From the NCBI RefSeq assembly GCF_002091475.1, contig NZ_BCTR01000014.1, forward strand, positions 62,001 to 126,000: 64,000 nt of DNA. The letters run 5' to 3'. A program made the translations under genes and the position numbers. The notes below the pieces were generated by a model. That model saw only the letters and a program-made list of their open reading frames with translations. It was not told where the DNA came from and made no database searches. This document shows, piece by piece, positions 8,602 through 15,925 of this stretch (position 1 is the stretch's first letter; each line of letters starts with the position of its first letter). This DNA is from Sphingomonas azotifigens NBRC 15497 (GTDB lineage: Bacteria > Pseudomonadota > Alphaproteobacteria > Sphingomonadales > Sphingomonadaceae).

Positions 8602-9255
8602 ATGAACGCCATGGCGCCCCCCGGCGCTGAACCGGCGCCGGTGCGCGGGCGGGGACGCCCCCCGTCCGCCACCCGCCGTATCGAGCTGCTGGACGTCGCC
8701 GCCGCCATGTTCGCACGCGAAGGCTATCACGGCACGAGCATGCGGGCGCTGGCGGAGCGCGCCGGAGTCAACCCGGCGAGCCTCTATCATTACTTCCGGT
8801 CGAAGGAAGACGCACTGCTGGAAGTGTGCCTGACCGGCATTCGCGATTCAGCGGAGCGGCTGGACGGGATCCTCGCCTCCCCGGCCGCGATGGCCGCGCG
8901 CATTCGCCTTTTCGTCGAGGCGAACATCACCGACCTCGAACGGCGCGCCGATTACCGCCACGCCTATTACGAACAGCGCGAGCATCTGAGCGCCGAACAG
9001 CGCGAGACGATCGATCATGAAAGCCGCCGGATACGGCGCCTGCTGGACCGCATGTTCGAGGAAGCGCGTGCAGCGGGCGAACTCCACGCCACGCTCGACG
9101 CGCGCCAGGCCAGCCTTGCCACCGCGTCGATCCTGCAGGCGATCACGCGCTATTATATCGACGGGCCGATCCGCGACTTTCGTCTGGTCGCCCGGGGCAT
9201 GACCGAAACGCTGATCCGCGGGCTGCAGGCCGAAGCGCGCGACGGCGCGCCATAG
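8602..9255 (+). CDS. TetR/AcrR family transcriptional regulator
   Basis: A 217-residue regulator. The N-terminal TetR DNA-binding domain (residues about 25-75) contains AAAMFAREGYHGTSMRALAE and the recognition segment PASLYHYFRSKEDAL. The C-terminal helical domain would bind the inducer, likely an acyl-CoA or pathway substrate. As the last gene of the plus-strand run it is the natural candidate repressor of the surrounding catabolic cluster. The palindromes at 4932 and 6424 are possible binding sites, unproven. The gene is convergent with the ferredoxin gene across a large inverted repeat. Confidence 0.92.
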   Translation: MNAMAPPGAEPAPVRGRGRPPSATRRIELLDVAAAMFAREGYHGTSMRALAERAGVNPASLYHYFRSKEDALLEVCLTGIRDSAERLDGILASPAAMAARIRLFVEANITDLERRADYRHAYYEQREHLSAEQRETIDHESRRIRRLLDRMFEEARAAGELHATLDARQASLATASILQAITRYYIDGPIRDFRLVARGMTETLIRGLQAEARDGAP

Positions 9256-9351
9256 GCCTGAGAGTCTGTTCGGAAATGCGCCGCAGCGCATTTCGCGGCA
9301 CCGGCCTGATACCAACCTGCACGGAGAAGAACCTATCTTCGTCCTCCACAT

Positions 9352-9447
9352 CGTCACCCCGGCGAAAGCCGGGGTCCATTGCGGTCTCGCTATCGGCGCT
9401 TGCTGAGACCGAGAGGCGAATGGATCCCGGCTTTCGCCGGGATGACG
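9352..9447. repeat. Intergenic palindromic repeat (29-bp arms)
   Basis: Two 29-bp arms at 9352-9380 and 9419-9447 are inverted copies differing at two positions. Each contains its own short palindrome, CCGGCGAAAGCCGG. The element lies between the convergent TetR and ferredoxin genes. The nested structure and intergenic, convergent placement are those of a small non-coding dispersed element (REP or MITE-like). It may also stop transcription from both sides. No other copy was seen in this window. Confidence 0.75.
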
Positions 9448-9502
9448 GGTAGAGGCTGGAGGAGACGGTATCAACGCAGCCTGGTATGAGGCCTTTGGCG
9501 CG

Positions 9503-9820
9503 TCAGTCTTCGGCGGCGACGCGCACCGTCAGGCCGTCCAGTGCAGCCGTGATCGGGATCTGACAGGAAAGCCGCGAGTGTTCGTCGCGGTCCCCCGAGC
9601 TGTCCAGCAGGTCGCTCTCGTCGTCGCCGAGCGGCGGGAGCGCCGCTTCGAACCCCGGCTCGACATGGACATGGCAGGTCGCGCACGAGCAGCAGCCGCC
9701 ACACAGCGCGAGCAACTCGTCGATGCCCGCATTGCGGATCGCCTCCATCAGCGACCCGTCCTCGTTCGCTTGGACCGGCACAGTCGTTCCATCGCGCCGG
9801 ACGACGTTGATCGTGATCAT
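9503..9820 (-). CDS. [2Fe-2S] ferredoxin, adrenodoxin/putidaredoxin type
   Basis: A 105-residue ferredoxin. Cysteines 40, 46, 49 and 86 have the Cys-x5-Cys-x2-Cys spacing plus a distant fourth ligand, essentially the layout of putidaredoxin. Two extra cysteines (43, 44) lie in the cluster loop. This class donates electrons to bacterial P450s. It starts 13 bp after the etfA stop on the same strand, so it is probably cotranscribed with the ETF genes. The obvious partner is the P450 at 1749-2960. No FAD-dependent ferredoxin reductase is in the window. Confidence 0.93.
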   Translation of the reverse strand: MITINVVRRDGTTVPVQANEDGSLMEAIRNAGIDELLALCGGCCSCATCHVHVEPGFEAALPPLGDDESDLLDSSGDRDEHSRLSCQIPITAALDGLTVRVAAED

Positions 9821-9833
9821 GCTATTGGATCCT

Positions 9834-10763
9834 TCAAAGCTTTTCGGTGAGTTCGGGAACGACCTTGAAGAGGTCGCCCACCAGGCCGATGTCCGCCACC
9901 TGGAAGATCGGCGCGTCCTCGTCCTTGTTGATCGCGACGATCGTCTTGGAATCCTTCATGCCGGCAAGGTGCTGGATCGCGCCGGAGATGCCGACCGCGA
10001 CATAGACTTCGGGTGCGACGATCTTGCCGGTCTGGCCGACCTGATAGTCGTTGGGCGCATAGCCGGCGTCCACCGCCGCGCGGCTCGCGCCGACGCCTGC
10101 GCCAAGCTTGTCGGCCAGCGGATCGATCACCGCATGGAACTGTTCGGACGAACCGAGCGCCCGGCCGCCCGATACGACCACCTTCGCGCTGGTGAGTTCG
10201 GGCCGCGCGCTCTTGGCGATCTCGGCGCCCTCGAACACCGACAGCCCCTGATCGCCGGTCGACTCGACGGGCGCGATCACGGCGGTACCGCCCTCGCCCG
10301 CCGCCTTTTCGAACGCGGTACCGCGCACGGTGATGACCTTCTTGGCATCGCGGGTCCGCACCTTGGCGATCGCGTTGCCGGCGTAGATCGGGCGGGTGAA
10401 CGTGTCTTCGCCTTCCACCGACAGGATGTCGCTGATCTGCATGACGTCGAGCAGCGCGGCGACGCGAGGGGCGACGTTCTTGCCGGTGGTGGTTGCCGGC
10501 GCGACAAAGGCGTCGTGGTCGGCCATCAGCTTGACGACGAGCGGCGCTACGTTCTCGGCGAGCGCATGCGCATAGGCGGCATCGTCCGCCACATGCACCG
10601 TGCCGACGCCGACGATTCCTGCCGCGCGCTGCGCGACGCCCTGGACGTCGCTCCCGGCCACCAGGAGGTCCACCGCCCCCATTTGCGCGGCTGCGGCAAC
10701 CGCCGCGAGCGTGGCGTCCTTGACGGCGCTGCCGTCATGTTCGACCCAAACCAGTGTCTTCAT
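9834..10763 (-). CDS. etfA: Electron transfer flavoprotein alpha subunit
   Basis: A 309-residue ETF alpha subunit, which binds FAD and passes electrons from acyl-CoA dehydrogenases toward ETF:quinone oxidoreductase. The C-terminal FAD-binding signature [20 protein letters not shown] and the following [17 protein letters not shown] are clear, as is [13 protein letters not shown]. The length is typical. It lies 27 bp after etfB and 13 bp before the ferredoxin gene on the minus strand. Because housekeeping ETF genes are usually found without a ferredoxin, this copy may serve the local catabolic cluster, or it may be the only ETF of the cell. Confidence 0.97.
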   Translation of the reverse strand: MKTLVWVEHDGSAVKDATLAAVAAAAQMGAVDLLVAGSDVQGVAQRAAGIVGVGTVHVADDAAYAHALAENVAPLVVKLMADHDAFVAPATTTGKNVAPRVAALLDVMQISDILSVEGEDTFTRPIYAGNAIAKVRTRDAKKVITVRGTAFEKAAGEGGTAVIAPVESTGDQGLSVFEGAEIAKSARPELTSAKVVVSGGRALGSSEQFHAVIDPLADKLGAGVGASRAAVDAGYAPNDYQVGQTGKIVAPEVYVAVGISGAIQHLAGMKDSKTIVAINKDEDAPIFQVADIGLVGDLFKVVPELTEKL

Positions 10764-10790
10764 CTGTTTCGTTCTCCAAGTCGGCCGGGA

Positions 10791-11537
10791 TTAGTTGGCG
10801 ACGCCCATCGCCTTCAGCTTGCCGACCAGCGCGTCTACGTCCGCGACCCGGATCCCCGCCTGGCGCTTGGCGGGTTCGCGCACCTCGAGGGTGGTGAGCC
10901 GCGGCGACACGTCGACGCCATAGTCCGCCGCCGTCTTCTGGGCGAGCGGCTTGGACTTCGCCTTCATGATGTTGGGCAGCGAGGCATAGCGCGGTTCGTT
11001 GAGCCGCAGGTCGGTGGTGATGATCGCCGGGAGCACCAGCTTTTCCGTTTCGAGCCCGCCATCGACTTCGCGGGTCACGGTGACGCTGCCGTCCGCCAGT
11101 TCGACCTTGGAGGCGAAGGTCCCCTGGCCGACGCCGAGCAGCCCCGCCAGCATCTGTCCGGTCTGGTTGTTGTCGCCGTCGATCGCCTGCTTGCCCAGGA
11201 TGATCAGGTCGGGCTTCTCTTCCTCGGCAACGGCCTTGAGGATCTTGGCGACACCGAGCGGCTCGACCGCCTCCTCGCTCGTCACCAAGATGGCCCGGTC
11301 GGCCCCCATTGCCAGCGCCGTGCGCAGCGTTTCCTGCGCCTTGGCGTCGCCCACCGACACCACCACGATCTCGGTGACGCCCTTGTCCTTCAGCCGGATC
11401 GCCTCTTCGACGGCAATCTCGTCAAAGGGGTTCATGCTCATCTTGACGTTGGCGAGATCGACGCCGCTGCCGTCGGTCTTCACCCGGGGCTTCACATTGT
11501 AATCCAGCACCCGCTTGACCGCCACCAGCACCTTCAT
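10791..11537 (-). CDS. etfB: Electron transfer flavoprotein beta subunit
   Basis: A 248-residue ETF beta subunit, partner of EtfA, carrying AMP in the heterodimer. The N-terminus [18 protein letters not shown], the segment [21 protein letters not shown] and the ETF-beta signature near [27 protein letters not shown] are visible. It is the first gene of the etfB-etfA-ferredoxin unit. The 112 bp upstream to the AraC gene should contain its promoter, but no clear -35/-10 was seen. Confidence 0.97.
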   Translation of the reverse strand: MKVLVAVKRVLDYNVKPRVKTDGSGVDLANVKMSMNPFDEIAVEEAIRLKDKGVTEIVVVSVGDAKAQETLRTALAMGADRAILVTSEEAVEPLGVAKILKAVAEEEKPDLIILGKQAIDGDNNQTGQMLAGLLGVGQGTFASKVELADGSVTVTREVDGGLETEKLVLPAIITTDLRLNEPRYASLPNIMKAKSKPLAQKTAADYGVDVSPRLTTLEVREPAKRQAGIRVADVDALVGKLKAMGVAN

Positions 11538-11649
11538 CGGGATTCCTTCTCACTTCGCAATGGCGCACCTGCGGCGCCGCATTCCTGCATGCGCTCGTCA
11601 TTGCCGCGTGTCGCGGCCGGAGCAATCCTCCGATCGGACGGCGCGTGGG

Positions 11650-12546
11650 TTATCGCGGTTGTGAAATGCGCGACGGCACGGATTCATCGTGGGCCGCCCG
11701 GTACCCGTCGGGTCGTCGCTCCCGGCGATAGCGCGCCGGCGTGGTCTTGTAGACCTCGCGAAAGGCATGGGTGAACTTGGCCTGATCGTAGAAGCAGTAG
11801 AGCGTCGCGATGTCCGCGATCGACATGTCCGACGCCTCCAGAACGGCACGCGCGCGGGCAAGTCGCCTGGAGCGCAGATACCGGCTGGGCGAGGTGCCGA
11901 ATACGCTTTCGAAATATAGAAACAGCGCGCGGATCGGCACATCGAGCGCGGCGGCCATTGCGATCGTCGAGACGGGCTCGGTCAACTTCGATTCGATGAA
12001 CGCCTCGACCCTGGCACGGTCGAGCGGGTAGCGCCCTTGCTCCTCGCGCGGCGCCCCATACAGCGCGGCAAGGCGCCGGCAAATCGCGAACGCAACATGA
12101 TCCGCATAGATCGGGTCGCGCACCATGGCAGACGCCGGTGCGAGCGCATCGAGACACGCGAGCAGCCTTTCGTCGGCCAGTTCGGCAATGCGGATGTCGG
12201 CCATCAGGCCCGCCGAATGGATGTCGATCGCCTGCGAGAGAAAGTGTTTGTCGATCGCGAGAAACTGCGCCGTCCAACGCCCGCTGACGCGCGAACCGCC
12301 CCATTCCACGTCATAGCCCGAGGCGTGGATCTCGCGGGGTCGTATCCGGGTGGCGCGAGCGGCGCCTTCGCCCTGGATCGCATGCCCCACGACCAAGAAC
12401 GAGGGCGCCGGCGCGACGAAGGTCGGCCCGTCCCAAAAGTCCGCCTGCAGCGCGACCACCGACTCGCTCCAGCGAAACACATCATGCACGCGGCCTGCTC
12501 GCGTCGCGGCGGCCAGCCAGGAATCGAGGGGCGACGGTGCGGTCAT
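11650..12546 (-). CDS. AraC-family transcriptional regulator
   Basis: A 298-residue protein with a C-terminal AraC-type double helix-turn-helix (about residues 195-290). The first HTH is around TIAMAAALDVPIRALFLYFE; the second follows at ARAVLEASDMSIADIATLYCF with the usual FTHAFREVYKTTPARYRR ending. The N-terminal ~190 residues are a ligand-sensing part. The ATG at 12546 was chosen because similarity to the family begins there; the open frame continues much further upstream without meaning. It is divergent from the TBDR gene at 12805 and probably controls it. Confidence 0.9.
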   Translation of the reverse strand: MTAPSPLDSWLAAATRAGRVHDVFRWSESVVALQADFWDGPTFVAPAPSFLVVGHAIQGEGAARATRIRPREIHASGYDVEWGGSRVSGRWTAQFLAIDKHFLSQAIDIHSAGLMADIRIAELADERLLACLDALAPASAMVRDPIYADHVAFAICRRLAALYGAPREEQGRYPLDRARVEAFIESKLTEPVSTIAMAAALDVPIRALFLYFESVFGTSPSRYLRSRRLARARAVLEASDMSIADIATLYCFYDQAKFTHAFREVYKTTPARYRRERRPDGYRAAHDESVPSRISQPR

Positions 12547-12804
12547 TGTCCTTTCCTCTCCCCCCCTGTCGTGGATCGCGTGCCGTTGTCCCACGCCCGG
12601 CAGCTGTGCGCAGGCCGGTCCCGTTCGCGCAGGCACACGCGCGATCATGCTCCAAATCGCCGCCGATACAAGGCTCCCGCCGCGTCGCCGCTGGCCTTGC
12701 AGTTTCGGACAATCGCCATCGCAAATGGGCAAGATACCATCGGCGTCCTGCCGCAAGGTCGATCGGTGGCGGCCGCAAAGAGCCGCATCGTTGGGAAGGA
12801 TAGC
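12547..12804. promoter_or_regulatory. Divergent AraC/TBDR intergenic region
   Basis: 258 bp separate the AraC start from the TBDR start and must contain both promoters and the AraC-binding sites. No strong palindrome, hairpin or consensus promoter was recognised by eye, and no small ORF has a convincing ribosome-binding site. Confidence 0.4.
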
Positions 12805-15102
12805 ATGAAAAACTGGATCATCGGCATTTCGCTGAATGCCCTCGGCGTGGCGCTGTTGCCCGCCCCGGCTGCCGCGCAAACGGCGGAGAAGCCCGACAGC
12901 CCGGCCGCGGATACCGGCATCACCGACATCGTCGTCACCGCGCGCAAGAGCGACGAGCGGCTCCAGACGGTGCCCATCACCATCAACGCCATTTCCGGGG
13001 ACGATCTGGAGAAGAAGCGAGTCCAGACGGTCACCGACATCCAGTTCTACGCCCCCGGCGTGGTGATCAATCCCGAAGCGCAGGGCGGCGCCCCCGATTT
13101 CTCCATTCGCGGCGCGCGGCAGAACGGCGTCGTCAGTTCCCAGGGCGGGGTGGCCACCTATCTCGGCTATGTTCCCATCCCGTCGACCTATTCCGTCGCC
13201 TATGCCGCCTATGACCTTCAGAACGTGCAGGTCCTGAAGGGGCCGCAAGGCACGTTGTTCGGAAAGAACACCACCGGCGGCGCCGTCATCTTCCTGCCCA
13301 ATGACCCCACGGACGTTCTCGCGGGCGGCCTCAAGGCGGGCTATGGCAACTATCATCGCAGCGAAATGGAAGGCTTTCTGAACGTGCCGGTATCGGACCG
13401 GCTCGCGGTGCGGATTTCCGGCAACTGGGTAGATCGTGACGGCTTCACCAGGAATCTGGTAGGGCCGGACCTCGATGCCGAGCGCCATTGGTCGGCACGC
13501 GGTATTGTCCGCTGGTCGCCCGTCGACGCGATCACCAACACGACGATGGTCGACTATGTCAAAGTCTACCAGACGCCGAACACCGGCAAGCTGGTCGCCT
13601 TTGGCGGCGGCTGCTATCTCTATTCGAATTGCACGACGCTGGGCACGCGCGAATTGGCGCTCGGTTCGCGCGAGACCTATTTGCCCGAAAATCTGTACCA
13701 GAACGCCAGGAATCTGGGCATCACCAATACCACGACGATCGATCTCGGCGGCCCCACGCTCCGCAACGTCTTCGGCTATCGCCACGACCAGTTCAATGAC
13801 AATGCGAACTATGCCGGGCTGCCCCTTCCCCTGCTCAACATCGCGAATTTCAATCGCACCCACCAGTACACGAACGAACTGACGCTGCAGGGGAAGCGCC
13901 TGTTTGACCGGATCGATTACACGATCGGACTCTTTTATTCGCAGAACAACTTCTTCCAGGGCAGCCATATCGATGTTCTCGCGCTGACGCCGACGGGCGG
14001 TCTGCCGCCCTTCCTGCGCATCAGCCCGAGCAACATCCGGAACACCTTCCGCACCCGCGAGGAAGCGGTGTTCGGGCAAGCCAATTACCACTTCACCGAT
14101 CGCCTGACCCTCACCGCAGGCGCCCGCTATTCCTCCGCCAAGCTGCGCGTGACCGGGCAGACCTATAGCGGCACGGTTTCGCCCACGGACAACAGCCCCG
14201 CCTGCGCGAATGCGCTGTTCTACAACCCCGCAACCCAGACGTTCGACCCGGCGACCTGCACGCTACGCGGCGCCACCCAGTCGAACCTCTTCACCTACAA
14301 TGCCGCGCTCAGTTTCCAGATCACGCCGGCCGCGCTGATCTTCGCCAATGCGGGGCGGGGCGCGCAGGCGGGCGGCATCAACCTGCGCGTGATCGAGCCC
14401 GCCTATCAGGTGTACAAGCCGGAGCGGGTGAACAACTACGAGGCCGGCGCGAAGGTGGACTGGAAGCTTTTCGGACGCCCGATCCGAACCAATCTCACGC
14501 TGTTCTACGCCAAATATGAAAATCAGCAGCGCGTGGAGAACGGGACCTATATCGTCCCGCAGGGGCAGACCTTCATCGCCACCTTCAACGCAGCCTCCTC
14601 GACCAACTATGGCGCCGAGGCGGAGATCACCTACCGCCCCGCGACGCGCGTCGAACTGTCCGGATTCTATTCCTATATCCACGCGCGCTACGATCGCTTC
14701 CGGTCGCCCCAGCTCAACGCGATCGGTTTCCAGACGGGCGAAGACCTTTCCGGCCTGGCGATCGCAGCGACGCCCGCACATACCGCGAACATCACCGCGA
14801 GCTACACCGCACCGGTCGACCGCGGATCGGCAAGATTTTCGGCCACGGGCTACTACCGGTCCGGGGCCTATACCCAGGACATCCTCCAGAACAACAATAC
14901 CTACATCCCGCAATATGCGCTGCTCAATGCACGAATCGATCTGATCGGCGTGCTGCCGGTCAACATCGGCTTCTGGATGAACAATGCCTTGAACAAGCAG
15001 TACAAGCTGCTTGGCCAGGACAACCTGACATCGACGGGATACGCCACCTATGTCTATGGCGCACCGCGAACCTTCGGCGCCGACGTCTCCTTCAAATTCT
15101 GA
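12805..15102 (+). CDS. TonB-dependent outer-membrane receptor
   Basis: A 765-residue TBDR: an outer-membrane 22-strand barrel with N-terminal plug that imports a ligand using TonB energy. A signal peptide (about 1-26, ending in AAAQ) is followed by the plug start ITDIVVTARKSDERLQ, the plug core QVLKGPQGTLFGKNTTGG, and a barrel ending in VSFKF with a terminal Phe. No N-terminal FecA-type signalling domain is present, so transcription is not regulated through sigma/anti-sigma. The ATG at 12805 follows GGAAGGA. It resembles the receptor at 15926 closely in the plug. The ligand is unknown; the alpha/beta hydrolase gene follows 46 bp later and suggests an ester. Confidence 0.95.
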   Translation: MKNWIIGISLNALGVALLPAPAAAQTAEKPDSPAADTGITDIVVTARKSDERLQTVPITINAISGDDLEKKRVQTVTDIQFYAPGVVINPEAQGGAPDFSIRGARQNGVVSSQGGVATYLGYVPIPSTYSVAYAAYDLQNVQVLKGPQGTLFGKNTTGGAVIFLPNDPTDVLAGGLKAGYGNYHRSEMEGFLNVPVSDRLAVRISGNWVDRDGFTRNLVGPDLDAERHWSARGIVRWSPVDAITNTTMVDYVKVYQTPNTGKLVAFGGGCYLYSNCTTLGTRELALGSRETYLPENLYQNARNLGITNTTTIDLGGPTLRNVFGYRHDQFNDNANYAGLPLPLLNIANFNRTHQYTNELTLQGKRLFDRIDYTIGLFYSQNNFFQGSHIDVLALTPTGGLPPFLRISPSNIRNTFRTREEAVFGQANYHFTDRLTLTAGARYSSAKLRVTGQTYSGTVSPTDNSPACANALFYNPATQTFDPATCTLRGATQSNLFTYNAALSFQITPAALIFANAGRGAQAGGINLRVIEPAYQVYKPERVNNYEAGAKVDWKLFGRPIRTNLTLFYAKYENQQRVENGTYIVPQGQTFIATFNAASSTNYGAEAEITYRPATRVELSGFYSYIHARYDRFRSPQLNAIGFQTGEDLSGLAIAATPAHTANITASYTAPVDRGSARFSATGYYRSGAYTQDILQNNNTYIPQYALLNARIDLIGVLPVNIGFWMNNALNKQYKLLGQDNLTSTGYATYVYGAPRTFGADVSFKF

Positions 15103-15148
15103 GCACGGCCCGGACGATTTCCGAAATATTGGGGGAGAGAGCAATCCT

Positions 15149-15862
15149 ATGACGGCGCAACCTGGCAATATCGTGCTCGTGCACGGGGCCTATCATGGCG
15201 GCTGGTGCTGGCGGCGCGTGGCGGATCGGCTGCAACGGCGCGGCCATCGCGTCTTCACGCCGACGCTGACCGGCCTGGCCGATCGCGCGCACCTGCTGCG
15301 CCCGGACATCACGCTTTCCACCCATGTCCAGGACGTGGCGAACCTCCTCCTGTGGGAGGATCTGGAGGACGTGGTGCTGTGCGGGCACTCCTATGGCGGC
15401 ATGGTGATCACCGGCGTTGCCGAGCAATTGGCGCAGCGCATCCGCAGCATCGTCTATCTGGATGCGCTGAAACCCGAAGCGGGGCAGTGTCTGCTCGACT
15501 ATGCCGACCCGGCGGCGCGGCCCCATATGGAGGCGGCGATGCGCACCGGCCCGCTGCGCCCGCTGCCCGCCACCGCCTTCAACGTCAACGAAGCGGACCT
15601 GGCCTGGGTCGATGCGAAGATGACGCCGCATCCGCCGTTGACCTTCACCGAGAGTCTGCCGTCCGTCCGCGGACGGGAGTCGATCGCCCGGAAGATCTAC
15701 GTCTATGCCTCGGGCTATGACTCGCGCCTGTTCCGCAAATTCGCCGAAGAAACCGCCCGCGATCCCTCGTGGCAGTGCGTCGGCATGCAGGGCGGACATG
15801 ATCTGATGATCGACTCGCCCGACGATGTCGCGGCGATGCTGGACGGCGCGGCAGCGGATTGA
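15149..15862 (+). CDS. Alpha/beta hydrolase (esterase-like)
   Basis: A 237-residue alpha/beta hydrolase of the small esterase/hydroxynitrile-lyase-like group. The oxyanion region VLVHGAYHGGWCW, the nucleophile elbow GHSYGG with Ser81, and the catalytic His217 in GGHDLM are visible. No signal peptide is seen, so it is cytoplasmic. The ATG at 15149 was chosen after the GGGGGAGAG site. It is placed directly behind one TBDR and convergent with a second, so a role in cleaving an imported ester is plausible but inferred. Confidence 0.9.
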   Translation: MTAQPGNIVLVHGAYHGGWCWRRVADRLQRRGHRVFTPTLTGLADRAHLLRPDITLSTHVQDVANLLLWEDLEDVVLCGHSYGGMVITGVAEQLAQRIRSIVYLDALKPEAGQCLLDYADPAARPHMEAAMRTGPLRPLPATAFNVNEADLAWVDAKMTPHPPLTFTESLPSVRGRESIARKIYVYASGYDSRLFRKFAEETARDPSWQCVGMQGGHDLMIDSPDDVAAMLDGAAAD

Positions 15863-15868
15863 ACGACC

Positions 15869-15903
15869 ACGCCGTCCTTCCCCCCGGAGGGCAAGGACGG
15901 CGT
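15869..15903. terminator. Bidirectional intrinsic terminator
   Basis: An 11-bp perfect stem (15869-15879 ACGCCGTCCTT with 15893-15903) has a 13-nt loop and is followed by TTTC. It lies between the convergent hydrolase gene (ends 15862) and TBDR gene (ends 15926) and should end transcription from both sides. Confidence 0.8.
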
Positions 15904-15925
15904 TTCGGTGTTGGATCCTACGCCG

